From: Kitasatospora aureofaciens | Lineage (GTDB): Bacteria > Actinomycetota > Actinomycetes > Streptomycetales > Streptomycetaceae | Direction of reading: 5' to 3' | DNA length: 64,000 nucleotides | Assembly (NCBI GenBank): GCA_000720845.1 | Contig: JODU01000002.1 | Coordinates: 248,001 to 312,000 of the forward strand | Shown here: in pieces, positions 34,733 through 42,920 of the stretch | Layout of the letters: every line of letters begins with the position of its first letter | Numbering within the stretch: position 1 is the stretch's first letter | Notes under the pieces: model-generated | What the model was told of the DNA's origin: nothing | Database searches by the model: none | What the model saw: only the letters and a program-made list of their open reading frames with translations | Position numbers and translations under genes: made by a program

Positions 34733-35650
34733 TCAGCCGGCCAGGACTGCGGCGCGCCGGCGCAGGGCGTGCACCAGGGAAGCGGTCGGTGCCGAGGCCC
34801 GGTCCGGCAGCGACACCAGGTCGATGCGCCGTACCTCCTCGGCGACGCCCGTGACGCCGACGAAGCGGACACCGTGCGGGACGACGGGCAGCAGCGCCGG
34901 TGACGCCGTGGTGATGCCCGCCCCGGCCGCCACCAGGTGGAGCTTGGTCAGCCAGTCGCGGGCGGTGTGGGCGATCCGGGGCCGGCCGGGCAGCCCCGGC
35001 CAGACGCCGAGCAGCGGATCTCCCGTGCCGCCGGGTCCGGCGATCCAGGCCTCGGAGGCGATGTCCTCGACGTCGGCGGTGCCGCGTTCGGCGAAGCGGC
35101 TGTCCGCTGGAACCGCCAGGGCCAGACGGGTTTCCAGCAGGGGTTCGACGTGCAGGGGCGGGTCGTCCGTGTCGGGCGAGCGGTGCGGGGGCCGGGAGGT
35201 CAGCAGCGCCAGGTCGAGGGTGCCACTGCGCAGCGCGCGCACCAGCGCGGGAGTGCTCCCCTCCCGTGTCGACACCCGCACACGGGAGCGTTCCCGGCGC
35301 AGCGCCGTCAGCGCGTCGGCCACGATCACCGCGCCCGCCGCGGGGAAGTACCCCAGCCGGATACGGCTTGTGGCGTCCCGGACCCCGCGCAGTTCCCGGT
35401 CGGCCGCCTCCAGCGCGTCCAGGGCGGCGACGGCGTGGCGCAGGAGGGCGCGGCCCTCGCCGGTCGGCCGTACGCCGCCGGGGAAACGGTCGAAGAGCCG
35501 GGCGCCCGCAGCCTGTTCCAGCGCGGCCACCTGCCGGGAGACCGCCGACTGCGTGTACCCGAGGCTGCGCGCCGCCGCCGTGAAAGTGCCCCGCTCCGCC
35601 ACCTCGCGCAGCACCAGCAGCCCGGTCAGCGTCACATCGGCCATACCCAT
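34733..35650 (-). CDS. LysR-family transcriptional regulator
   Basis: A 305-residue LysR protein. The HTH is at residues about 5-60 (LLVLREVAERGTFTAAARSLGYTQSAVSRQVAALEQAAGARLFDR), followed by the periplasmic-binding-like effector domain from residue 90 (IRLGYFPAAGAVIVADAL; STPALVRALRSGTLDLALLT). It is divergent from the second tautomerase gene with 71 bp between starts, the classic arrangement of a LysR regulator and its target. A T-N11-A palindrome lies in that gap. A start at 35644 is equally possible. Confidence 0.9.
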   Translation of the reverse strand: MGMADVTLTGLLVLREVAERGTFTAAARSLGYTQSAVSRQVAALEQAAGARLFDRFPGGVRPTGEGRALLRHAVAALDALEAADRELRGVRDATSRIRLGYFPAAGAVIVADALTALRRERSRVRVSTREGSTPALVRALRSGTLDLALLTSRPPHRSPDTDDPPLHVEPLLETRLALAVPADSRFAERGTADVEDIASEAWIAGPGGTGDPLLGVWPGLPGRPRIAHTARDWLTKLHLVAAGAGITTASPALLPVVPHGVRFVGVTGVAEEVRRIDLVSLPDRASAPTASLVHALRRRAAVLAG

Positions 35651-35672
35651 GAGCCCACAGCATATCCGGCAT

Positions 35673-35694
35673 GCGAAACATTCGCTGTCGGAAT
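35673..35694. promoter_or_regulatory. LysR-type binding sites and tautomerase promoter region
   Basis: Two overlapping inverted repeats: GCGAA-N3-TTCGC at 35673-35685 and ATTC-N7-GAAT at 35680-35694, the second with the T-N11-A spacing of LysR boxes. They sit between the LysR start at 35650 and the tautomerase -10 box at 35709-35714. Confidence 0.6.
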
Positions 35695-35708
35695 GGCGTG
35701 CGGGCTCC

Positions 35709-35714
35709 TAGCGT
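35709..35714 (+). promoter_or_regulatory. Leaderless -10 box for the second tautomerase
   Basis: TAGCGT is followed by 7 nt and the ATG at 35722; no ribosome-binding site is present. The LysR sites are immediately upstream. Confidence 0.6.
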
Positions 35715-35721
35715 CGACGTC

Positions 35722-36156
35722 ATGCCTCTGATCAGCATCTCCCTGCGAAAGGGAACCACGCCCGAGTACCGTCGCCTCGTCTCCGAGGCGCTGCACGAGT
35801 CCATGGTCGACGTCCTGAAGATCCCGCGGGACGACCAGTTCCACGTCTTCCACGAAGTCACGGACGACAACTTCGTCATGCAGCCGGTGGTGTTCGGCAT
35901 ACCGCGCAGCCGCCGCACCCTGTTCATCCAGCTGTCCTTCAACCAGCGCGGCTCGGAGCAGAAGGCGGAGCTGTTCCGGGCGATCGTCGACAACCTCCGG
36001 CTGCGCGCGGGCGTCCCCGAGGAGGACGTCATGCTGGTGGCCTTCGAGACGGCGCGGGAGAACTGGTGGGCCGCCGGCCGTGTCGTCGATCCCGCCACCG
36101 GCTACGACGAGCGCATGACCGGCGCGCCCGGCGTGCCCGCCGACCCGGGCCGGTAG
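35722..36156 (+). CDS. Tautomerase-family protein
   Basis: A 144-residue tautomerase with N-terminal Pro after Met removal (MPLISISLRKGTTPEYRRLVSEALHESM), the segment DDQFHVFHEV, and a FIQLSFNQRGSEQKAELFRAI core like YhhW-adjacent/DUF4865-associated tautomerases. The C-terminal ETARENWWAAGR corresponds to ENTSADWSLGNG of the protein at 4304-4705, so the two are paralogues. Divergent LysR control suggests induction by an aromatic or unsaturated acid. Its stop is directly followed by five copies of an 11-bp repeat. Confidence 0.87.
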   Translation: MPLISISLRKGTTPEYRRLVSEALHESMVDVLKIPRDDQFHVFHEVTDDNFVMQPVVFGIPRSRRTLFIQLSFNQRGSEQKAELFRAIVDNLRLRAGVPEEDVMLVAFETARENWWAAGRVVDPATGYDERMTGAPGVPADPGR

Positions 36157-36158
36157 GG

Positions 36159-36213
36159 TCCGCGCCCGGTCCGCGCCCGGTCCGCGCCCGGTCCGCGCCC
36201 GGTCCGCGCCCGG
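36159..36213. repeat. Five perfect tandem copies of an 11-bp unit
   Basis: The unit TCCGCGCCCGG is repeated five times without a change over 55 bp, between the stop codons of the tautomerase (36156) and the converging bxlR gene (36219). It is flanked by the near-identical GGTAGGGTC and GGTAGCGTC. Copy number is likely to vary between strains by slippage. Confidence 0.9.
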
Positions 36214-36218
36214 TAGCG

Positions 36219-37268
36219 TCAGGTACGTGCGCGGCCGGGCGCCCGCGCCGCCCCGCCCGGTGGCGCCGTGCTCTGCCGTACGACGAGGTGGGTCGCCAGC
36301 TCGATGCGCCGCCCGGCCCGGCCGGGGTCGTCCGGGCGGAACAGCATGCGGGTGGCCTCCTCGGCCATGTGCCGCAGCGGCTGGTGGACGGTGGTCAGCG
36401 GCGGGCTCGACCACTGGGCCAGCGGCACGTCGTCGTAGCCGACGACCGAGAGGTCCTGAGGGACCCTCAGGCCGCTGACGCGGGCCGCCTCCAGCACGCC
36501 GAGTGCCTGGAGGTCGCTGCCCGCGAAGACCGCCGTCGGCCGCCCGGGCCCGGCGAGCAGGTCCATGCCGTGCTCGAAGCCGCTCTCCACGCTGTAGTCG
36601 CCGTACCGGACGAGGGCCGGGTCGATCGGCAGGCCCGCCATGGTCATCGCCGAGCGGTAGCCGTCGAGCCGGGCCAGTGAGCACAGCATGTCCTCGAACC
36701 CGGTGATGATCGCGACGCGTTCGTGTCCGTGATCGGTGAGGTGACGGGTCGCCGCCAGCCCTCCGGCCCAGTTGGCGGAGCCGACGGACGGGACGTCGGG
36801 ATCGGGATCGCCGGCCGGATCGACGATGACGAAGGGGATGTCCCAGGAGCGGAGCCGGTGCTTGACCTCCGCGGGGAGCGAGGAGAAGACCAGCACGACA
36901 CCCAGCGGCCTGCGCCGGAGCACACCTTCGATCCAGTCCGGCGCGGGCGCGTGCCGAGTGCCGCTGCGGGTGAGCACGACCTCGGTCCGGTTGGCCTTGG
37001 CGACGTCCTCCACACCCCGGACGAGTTCCATCGCCCAGACGCTGTCCAGCTCGTGGAAGACGAGCTCGACCAGCGGGGAGCGCGGCGGGCTCATGGTGCG
37101 GCGACGGTAGCCGTGCACCTCCAGGAGTCGCTCCACCCTGGCCCGGGTGGAGCTGGAGACATCCGAACGACCGTTGAGGACCTTCGAAACTGTCGGAGGG
37201 GAGACACCCGCCTCTTTCGCCACCTCGGCGAGGGTGACCCTGGCGCTCACCTCAACTTCATCGTGCAT
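36219..37268 (-). CDS. bxlR: LacI-family repressor of the xylobiose operon (BxlR)
   Basis: A 349-residue LacI/GalR regulator: HTH at residues about 9-58 (RVTLAEVAKEAGVSPPTVSKVLNGRSDVSSSTRARVERLL), hinge helix, and a sugar-binding domain (VELVFHELDSVWAMELVRGVED to VVGYDDVPLAQWSSPPLTTVHQP). It is divergent from an ABC importer and GH3 glycosidase arranged as in the Streptomyces bxl cluster, so I assign BxlR; CebR-like cellobiose regulators are the alternative. TATCCT ends 6 nt from the ATG, pointing to a leaderless mRNA. The predicted operator is in the divergent gap. Confidence 0.82.
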   Translation of the reverse strand: MHDEVEVSARVTLAEVAKEAGVSPPTVSKVLNGRSDVSSSTRARVERLLEVHGYRRRTMSPPRSPLVELVFHELDSVWAMELVRGVEDVAKANRTEVVLTRSGTRHAPAPDWIEGVLRRRPLGVVLVFSSLPAEVKHRLRSWDIPFVIVDPAGDPDPDVPSVGSANWAGGLAATRHLTDHGHERVAIITGFEDMLCSLARLDGYRSAMTMAGLPIDPALVRYGDYSVESGFEHGMDLLAGPGRPTAVFAGSDLQALGVLEAARVSGLRVPQDLSVVGYDDVPLAQWSSPPLTTVHQPLRHMAEEATRMLFRPDDPGRAGRRIELATHLVVRQSTAPPGGAARAPGRART

Positions 37269-37274
37269 GCGGGA

Positions 37275-37280
37275 AGGATA
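37275..37280 (-). promoter_or_regulatory. Leaderless -10 box for bxlR
   Basis: On the minus strand TATCCT is followed by 6 nt and the bxlR ATG. There is no ribosome-binding site. Confidence 0.5.
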
Positions 37281-37324
37281 GGCCATGCCGTCGATAACGT
37301 TTTGAGTCGGCAGCCGCACGGCCA

Positions 37325-37352
37325 TTGACCAGAAATCCGGTCTCACTTTACT
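37325..37352 (+). promoter_or_regulatory. Promoter of bxlEFGA
   Basis: TTGACC at 37325-37330 and TTTACT at 37347-37352, 16 bp apart, make a reasonable SigA-type promoter. The start would lie near 37360, leaving a leader of about 45 nt. Confidence 0.55.
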
Positions 37353-37384
37353 GTCCGACCAGCATGGACTTTCGGTGATGGCGC

Positions 37385-37399
37385 CGAAACTTTCGAAAG
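37385..37399. promoter_or_regulatory. BxlR-type operator overlapping the bxlE ribosome-binding site
   Basis: CGAAA-C-TTTCG (37385-37395) is a perfect inverted repeat, overlapped by the second palindrome CTTTCGAAAG (37390-37399). An imperfect copy, ACTTTCGG...CCGAAACT, spans from 37367. Sites of the CGAA-N-TTCG type are what I recall for BxlR. The position, downstream of the promoter and up to the start codon, suits a repressor. Confidence 0.6.
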
Positions 37400-37406
37400 G
37401 CGAACG

Positions 37407-38711
37407 ATGAAGACACGTGCGCGCTTGCCCAGACTGGTCGCCACCGGTGCGACGCTCGCCCTGGCGCTGAGCCTGTCGGCCTGCGGTGACGGTGACGGCG
37501 GGGCGTCGTCGGGCGACGGCAAGATCCATGTCCTGGTCTACGGGGACGCCAGCAACAAGGTCGAACAGAGAATCGTCGACACCTTCAACAAGACGTCCGA
37601 CGTCAAGGCGGTGCTCGACACCATCCCCGGTGCCGACTACCAGACGAAGCTCCAGACGATCATCAACACCCCGCAGGCCCCGGACGTCTTCTTCAACTGG
37701 GGCGGCGGCAGCATCAAGCCGTTCGTCAAGGCGGACCTGCTGCTGCCGCTCGACGACTTCATCAAGAAGAACCCGGACCTGGAGAAGAAGTTCCTGCCGT
37801 CCGTCTTCGAGAGCGCGGTCGTCGACGGCAAGCCGTACGGCGTCCCGATGCGCGGCACCCAGCCGGTCCTGCTCTTCCACAACAAGAAGGTCCTCGACGA
37901 CGCGGGTGTCCAGCCGCCGAAGACCTGGGACGAGCTGCTCGCCGCGGTGGGCAAGCTCAAGGACGCGGGCGTCACCCCGATCGCGCTCGGCGGCGGCGAC
38001 GTCTGGCCCACCCAGATGTGGTTCCAGTACCTCTACGACCGCATAGCCGGCCCGGAGCTGTTCGCCAAGGCCGTCGGCGGCGACAAGAGCGCCTGGGAGA
38101 GCCCGGACAGCAAGAAGGCCCTGGACATGATCAAGGAGCTGGTCGACGCCGGCGCCTTCGGCAAGAACTACGACTCTGTCAAGTACACCAACGGCGGCTC
38201 GGTCCAGCTGGTGGCCTCCGGCAAGGCCGGCTTCGAGCTGATGGGCTCCTGGTACTACTCCCAGCAGCTCACGGACCACAAGGACTTCGCCGAGAAGGAC
38301 CTCGGCTACAGCGCCTTCCCGAGCGTCGAGGGCGGCAAGGGCGACTCGGCCGACGTGGCCGGCAACACCAACAACTACTACTCGGTGATGAAGAAGACCA
38401 AGCACCCCGAGGCGGTCGCCGAGTTCCTGAAGCTCATGTACTCCGACGAGTTCGTCAAGGCGCAGCTGGACATCGGCAACCTGCCGACCACGACGAACAC
38501 CGACAAGTTCATCGACAGCTCGGGCACCCCCGAGTACTCGCGCTTCCAGTACGACCTCGTCTCCAAGGCCCCGTCCTTCCAGCTGTCCTGGGACCAGGCG
38601 TACCCGCAGAAGGCCAGCTCGGACCTGCACAAGGCCATCCAGCAGTTCTTCAACGGACAGCTCGACACGGACGGCTTCATCAAGGCCATGCAGGCCCTCC
38701 CCACCGAGTGA
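37407..38711 (+). CDS. bxlE: ABC transporter sugar-binding lipoprotein (BxlE)
   Basis: A 434-residue extracellular solute-binding protein, family 1. The signal peptide ends in the lipobox LSAC (Cys27), so the mature protein is lipid-anchored. TFNKTSDVKAVLDTIPG, MRGTQPVLLFHNKKVLDDAGVQPPKTWDEL and the C-terminal helix set are typical of oligosaccharide-binding proteins. By operon content it should bind xylobiose/xylo-oligosaccharides; cellobiose is the alternative. The ATPase is missing, as usual in Streptomyces, where MsiK serves many sugar importers from another locus. Confidence 0.88.
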   Translation: MKTRARLPRLVATGATLALALSLSACGDGDGGASSGDGKIHVLVYGDASNKVEQRIVDTFNKTSDVKAVLDTIPGADYQTKLQTIINTPQAPDVFFNWGGGSIKPFVKADLLLPLDDFIKKNPDLEKKFLPSVFESAVVDGKPYGVPMRGTQPVLLFHNKKVLDDAGVQPPKTWDELLAAVGKLKDAGVTPIALGGGDVWPTQMWFQYLYDRIAGPELFAKAVGGDKSAWESPDSKKALDMIKELVDAGAFGKNYDSVKYTNGGSVQLVASGKAGFELMGSWYYSQQLTDHKDFAEKDLGYSAFPSVEGGKGDSADVAGNTNNYYSVMKKTKHPEAVAEFLKLMYSDEFVKAQLDIGNLPTTTNTDKFIDSSGTPEYSRFQYDLVSKAPSFQLSWDQAYPQKASSDLHKAIQQFFNGQLDTDGFIKAMQALPTE

Positions 38712-38721
38712 CGAACGGCTC

Positions 38722-39678
38722 ATGACCACACACCTCACGAGCGCTCGGCCCGCCGCCGGACCCCGCAAGGAGTCCCGGCGGCGGCCGCCCGCCCCGTCCG
38801 CGACGACGGTGGGCCGCCCCGGCTTCGGCTGGGCGGTGCCCGCCGCACTGTTCTTCTTCCTCTTCGCGATCGTCCCGCTGATCATGGTGGCGGTGCTGTC
38901 CTTCATGAGCTGGGACGGCATCAGCTCGCCCGAGTTCGTCGGCACGGACAACTGGTCGCGCCTCATCGACGACCCGGTCATGCTCAAGAGCATCTGGCTG
39001 ACCCTGCTGCTGACCGCGCTCGGCGTGGTCCTCCAGACTCCGCTGAGCATCCTGCTCGGTGTCTGGGCAGCGGGTCACCAGCGCAACCGCGCCGTCCTGT
39101 CGGTCATCTACTTCATCCCGCTGCTGCTGTCCGCGACGGCCGTGTCCGTGCTGTGGCGGGCGCTGCTCGACCCGAACTTCGGCATCCCGGCCGAGGCCGG
39201 CTGGCTCTTCGGCGACGGCAACCTCTTCGGCGAACAGACCACCGCGATCGGGGTGCTGGCCTTCGTCAGCACCTGGCAGTTCACCCCCTTCCACACGCTG
39301 ATCTACCAGGGTGCCGCCCGCGCGATCCCGCCGGTGCTCTACCAGGCGGCGGAGATCGACGGGGCGGGCCGCTACCGGCAGTTCTTCCACATCACCCTGC
39401 CGCAGCTGCGCACCTCCATGATCACCTCGATGATCCTGATGATCGTCGGCGGCCTGACCACGTTCGAGACCGTCCTCATCCTGACCCAGGGCGGTCCCGG
39501 CACCGACACCACCATCAGCGCCTACTACATGTACGACAAGGCCTTCAAGAGCTTCGACTACGGCATCGGCTCCGCGATCGCCCTGGCCCTGGTCGTGGCG
39601 GCCACGATCATCTCGCTGATCGTCGTCCGGGTGTCCGGCTACGACAAGATGCGCAGCTCCATGGAGGGTGTGTCATGA
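38722..39678 (+). CDS. bxlF: Sugar ABC transporter permease (BxlF)
   Basis: A 318-residue MalF/UgpA-type permease with six helices after a basic N-terminal tail of about 35 residues, and the EAA loop AEIDGAGRYRQFFHITLPQLR that contacts the ATPase. It begins 10 bp after bxlE and overlaps bxlG by 4 bp. Confidence 0.9.
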   Translation: MTTHLTSARPAAGPRKESRRRPPAPSATTVGRPGFGWAVPAALFFFLFAIVPLIMVAVLSFMSWDGISSPEFVGTDNWSRLIDDPVMLKSIWLTLLLTALGVVLQTPLSILLGVWAAGHQRNRAVLSVIYFIPLLLSATAVSVLWRALLDPNFGIPAEAGWLFGDGNLFGEQTTAIGVLAFVSTWQFTPFHTLIYQGAARAIPPVLYQAAEIDGAGRYRQFFHITLPQLRTSMITSMILMIVGGLTTFETVLILTQGGPGTDTTISAYYMYDKAFKSFDYGIGSAIALALVVAATIISLIVVRVSGYDKMRSSMEGVS

Positions 39679-40493
39679 GACGCCGACCCAACTACGTGGC
39701 CGGCATCGGCTCGCTCGTCTGGCTCGTCCTGGTCGGACTGCCGCTGTACGTGATGCTCGCCGCGACCCTGCGCACCCGCCAGGACTACGCCGAGAACGGC
39801 CCGGTCTCGCTCCCGGACAGCTTCACGCTGGACAACTTCACCGGCGCCTTCGACTCGGGCTTCGGCCAGTACTTCTTCAACACGCTGGTCGTGACCGCCT
39901 GTGTGATCGGCATCGTGCTGCTGCTGGTCCCGCCGCTCGCCTACGCGATCGTCCGCAGCCGCGGCAGGACGACGTCGGCGATCTTCCGGCTGTTCCTGCT
40001 CGGCCTCGCCATCCCGGCGCAGGCCGTGATCGTGCCGATGTTCTACCTGATCAGCGAAGCCGGACTGTACGACAACCTGCTCGGCGTCATCCTGCCCACG
40101 GCCGCGTTCTGCCTGCCGATGTCCGCGCTCATCCTCAGCGGAGCCATGCGCGACATCTCTCCGGAGCTGTACGAGGCCATGGCCATGGACGGCGCCAGCC
40201 CGCGGCGCATGTTCTTCCAGCTCGTCGTGCCGCTGTCCCGCGGGGGACTGTCCACGATCGTGGTGTTCTCCGCGCTCCAGGCGTGGAACGGCTTCCTGTT
40301 CCCGCTCGTGCTGACCCAGTCCGAGTCCACCAAGGTGGTCACCCTGGGCCTGTACAACTTCCAGACCGCGCACGGCATCGACATCCCCGGTCTGCTGGGA
40401 GCCGTGGTGCTGTCCATGGTGCCCATCCTGCTCGTCTACCTGTTCGCCCGTCGTGCCCTGGTCCAGGGGCTGATGGGTGCCGGAGGAAAGTGA
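39675..40493 (+). CDS. bxlG: Sugar ABC transporter permease (BxlG)
   Basis: A 272-residue MalG/UgpE-type permease with six helices and the EAA loop EAMAMDGASPRRMFFQLVVPLSR. The ATG overlaps the bxlF stop (ATGA) and the stop overlaps the bxlA GTG (GTGA), so all four genes look translationally coupled. Confidence 0.9.
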   Translation: MRRRPNYVAGIGSLVWLVLVGLPLYVMLAATLRTRQDYAENGPVSLPDSFTLDNFTGAFDSGFGQYFFNTLVVTACVIGIVLLLVPPLAYAIVRSRGRTTSAIFRLFLLGLAIPAQAVIVPMFYLISEAGLYDNLLGVILPTAAFCLPMSALILSGAMRDISPELYEAMAMDGASPRRMFFQLVVPLSRGGLSTIVVFSALQAWNGFLFPLVLTQSESTKVVTLGLYNFQTAHGIDIPGLLGAVVLSMVPILLVYLFARRALVQGLMGAGGK

Positions 40494-42871
40494 CTGCCGA
40501 CGTGGCCGTAGAGACCACCCCCGAAATCCCCCTCTGGAACGACCCCACCCACCCCGTCGCCGCCAGAGTCGACGCGCTCGTCGCCGCGATGACCCTCGAG
40601 GAGAAGATCGCCCAGCTGTACGGGGTGTGGGTCGGCGCCTCCGACAAGGGCGGCGAAGTCGCCCCCCACCAGCACGACATGGAGGAGCCCGTCGACCTCG
40701 ACGCGCTCGTGCCCGTCGGCCTCGGCCAGCTGACCCGCCCCTTCGGCACCGTCCCCGTCGACCCCGCGCTCGGAGCGCTCTCCCTGATGCGCACCCAGGC
40801 CCGCATCACCTCGGCGGGCCGCTTCGGCATCCCCGCGGTGGCGCACGACGAGTGCCTGGCCGGCTTCGCCGCCTGGGGGGCCACCGCCTACCCCGTCCCG
40901 CTGTCCTGGGGCGCCACCTTCGACCCGGACGCGGTGTGCCGGATGGCCGCCGCCATCGGCCGCGACATGCGGTCCGTCGGCATCCACCAGGGCCTCGCCC
41001 CCGTCCTCGACGTGGTCCGCGACGCCCGCTGGGGCCGGGTGGAGGAGACCATCGGCGAGGACCCCTACCTCGTCGGCACCATCGGCACCGCGTACGTGCG
41101 CGGCCTGGAGTCCGCCGGGATCGTCGCCACCCTCAAGCACTTCGTCGGCTACTCCGCCTCCCGCGCCGGCCGCAACCTCGCCCCCTCCTCCGTGGGCGCC
41201 CGCGAGCGGGCCGACGTCCTGCTCCCGCCGTTCGAGATGGCCGTCCGCGAGGGCGCCCCCCGCTCCGTCATGCACGCCTACACCGACATCGACGGGGTGC
41301 CCGCCGCGGCCGACGAGACGCTGCTGACCGGGCTGCTGCGCGACACCTGGGGCTTCGAAGGAACCGTCGTCGCCGACTACTTCGGCATCGCCTTCCTCAA
41401 GACCCTGCACGGCATCGCCGGTGACTGGGCCGACGCCGCGGGCGCCGCGCTCGGCGCGGGCGTCGACGTCGAGCTGCCCACCGTCAAGACCTTCGGCGCC
41501 CCGCTCGTCGAGGCGGTCACCGAGGGCCGGGTCCCCGAGTCGCTCATCGACCGGGCGCTGCGCCGCGTCCTCGGACAGAAGGCGGAGCTGGGACTGCTCG
41601 ACCCGGACTGGAGCCCCATCCCGCCCGCGCTCGACGGGGTGGACCTCGCGGACCCGGAGGCACTGCGCGCGAGCATCGATCTGGACCGGCCCGAGAACCG
41701 GGAACTGGCCCGCGAGATCGCCGAGAAGGCGGTCGTCCTGCTCAGCAACGACGGCACCCTGCCGCTCGCCCGGCCCCGGCGCATCGCCCTGGTCGGCCCC
41801 AACGCCACCGAGGCGACCGCCGTGCTCGGTTGCTATTCCTTCCCGCGGCACGTCGGGGTCCAGCATCCGCATGTCCCGGTCGGCATCGACCTGCCCACCC
41901 TGCGCGACACCCTGACCGCCGAGTTCCCCGACGCGGACATCACCGTCGTCCGCGGCACCGGCGTCGACGACGGCGAGCTGTCCGGCATCGGCGCGGCGGT
42001 GGACGCGGCCCGCGAGGCCGACGTCGTCGTCGCCGTCCTCGGCGACCGCGCGGGCCTGTTCGGCCGCGGCACCAGCGGTGAGGGCTGCGACGCAGAGTCC
42101 CTCACACTGCCCGGCGCCCAGCAGCAGCTCCTCGACGCGCTGCTCGACTCCGGCACACCGGTGGTCACGGTCCTGCTCGCCGGACGGCCCTACGCACTGG
42201 GCCGCGCCGTGGCCGAGTCCGCCGCGATCGTGCAGTCGTTCTTCCCCGGCGAGGAGGGCACCGCCGCGATCGCCGGTGTGCTCAGCGGGCGCACCAGCCC
42301 CTCGGGGAGACTGCCCGTCAGCGTGCCCGGCAGTGCGGGCGCCCAGCCGACCACCTACCTGGGGGCACGGCTCGCCCACGCCAGCGAGGTGTCCAGCATC
42401 GACCCGACACCGGCCTTCGGCTTCGGGCACGGGCTCACGTACACCACGTTCGCCTGGAGCGACCTCGTGACGCACACCGGGCAGGCGCCGACCGACGGGG
42501 AGTTCTCGCTGGAGCTCACCGTCCGCAACACCGGCGAACGGCACGGCACCGAGGTGGTGCAGCTCTACCTCCACGACCCGGTCGCCTCCGTCGTCCAGCC
42601 GGTGCAGCGCCTGATCGGCTACACGCGGGTGCCGCTGGCCCCCGGTGAGGCCCGCAGGGTGCGCGTCCAGGTCCCGGCCGACCTCGCCTCCTTCACCGGC
42701 CGCGACGGCCGCCGCGTCGTCGAACCGGGCGGCCTGGAGCTGCGGTTCGCCGCGTCCAGCACCGAGCCGCGGCTGACGGCGACGGTCGCGCTCACCGGAC
42801 CGGAACGGCGGGTCGACCACACCCGGCGGCTGCACGCCTCGTTCGCGCAGGAGGCCGTCGAAGGCGCCTGA
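40490..42871 (+). CDS. bxlA: Glycoside hydrolase family 3 beta-xylosidase/beta-glucosidase (BxlA)
   Basis: A 793-residue GH3 enzyme without a signal peptide, so it acts on imported oligosaccharides in the cytoplasm. The first domain includes LKHFVGYSASRAGRNLAPSSVG and the nucleophile Asp296 in TVVADYFGI. The GH3 C-terminal sandwich domain (from about residue 415, VVLLSNDGTLPL) and the fibronectin-III-like domain at the end (about 680-775, FAWSDLVTHTGQ to VEPGGLELRFAAS) follow. The operon context favours beta-xylosidase. The start is GTG at 40490 with a closely spaced GGAGGA; GTG at 40502 is an alternative. Confidence 0.87.
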   Translation: MTADVAVETTPEIPLWNDPTHPVAARVDALVAAMTLEEKIAQLYGVWVGASDKGGEVAPHQHDMEEPVDLDALVPVGLGQLTRPFGTVPVDPALGALSLMRTQARITSAGRFGIPAVAHDECLAGFAAWGATAYPVPLSWGATFDPDAVCRMAAAIGRDMRSVGIHQGLAPVLDVVRDARWGRVEETIGEDPYLVGTIGTAYVRGLESAGIVATLKHFVGYSASRAGRNLAPSSVGARERADVLLPPFEMAVREGAPRSVMHAYTDIDGVPAAADETLLTGLLRDTWGFEGTVVADYFGIAFLKTLHGIAGDWADAAGAALGAGVDVELPTVKTFGAPLVEAVTEGRVPESLIDRALRRVLGQKAELGLLDPDWSPIPPALDGVDLADPEALRASIDLDRPENRELAREIAEKAVVLLSNDGTLPLARPRRIALVGPNATEATAVLGCYSFPRHVGVQHPHVPVGIDLPTLRDTLTAEFPDADITVVRGTGVDDGELSGIGAAVDAAREADVVVAVLGDRAGLFGRGTSGEGCDAESLTLPGAQQQLLDALLDSGTPVVTVLLAGRPYALGRAVAESAAIVQSFFPGEEGTAAIAGVLSGRTSPSGRLPVSVPGSAGAQPTTYLGARLAHASEVSSIDPTPAFGFGHGLTYTTFAWSDLVTHTGQAPTDGEFSLELTVRNTGERHGTEVVQLYLHDPVASVVQPVQRLIGYTRVPLAPGEARRVRVQVPADLASFTGRDGRRVVEPGGLELRFAASSTEPRLTATVALTGPERRVDHTRRLHASFAQEAVEGA

Positions 42872-42878
42872 GCTGCCA

Positions 42879-42919
42879 CCGGCGGCGAGCGGTGGTCGCA
42901 CACCACCGCTCGCCGGCGG
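42879..42919. terminator. Strong bidirectional terminator between bxlA and the DHFR-like gene
   Basis: Eighteen-base arms at 42879-42896 and 42902-42919 pair with a single mismatch around the 5-base loop CGCAC. It begins 7 bp after the bxlA stop and ends 1 bp before the converging stop at 42921. Confidence 0.85.
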
Positions 42920-42920
42920 C

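Noticed and set aside
36219..39050. A 943-residue frame extending bxlR upstream over bxlE
   Set aside because: The HTH begins at 37268, with a -10 box just before it, and the extension is antisense to the bxlE coding region.
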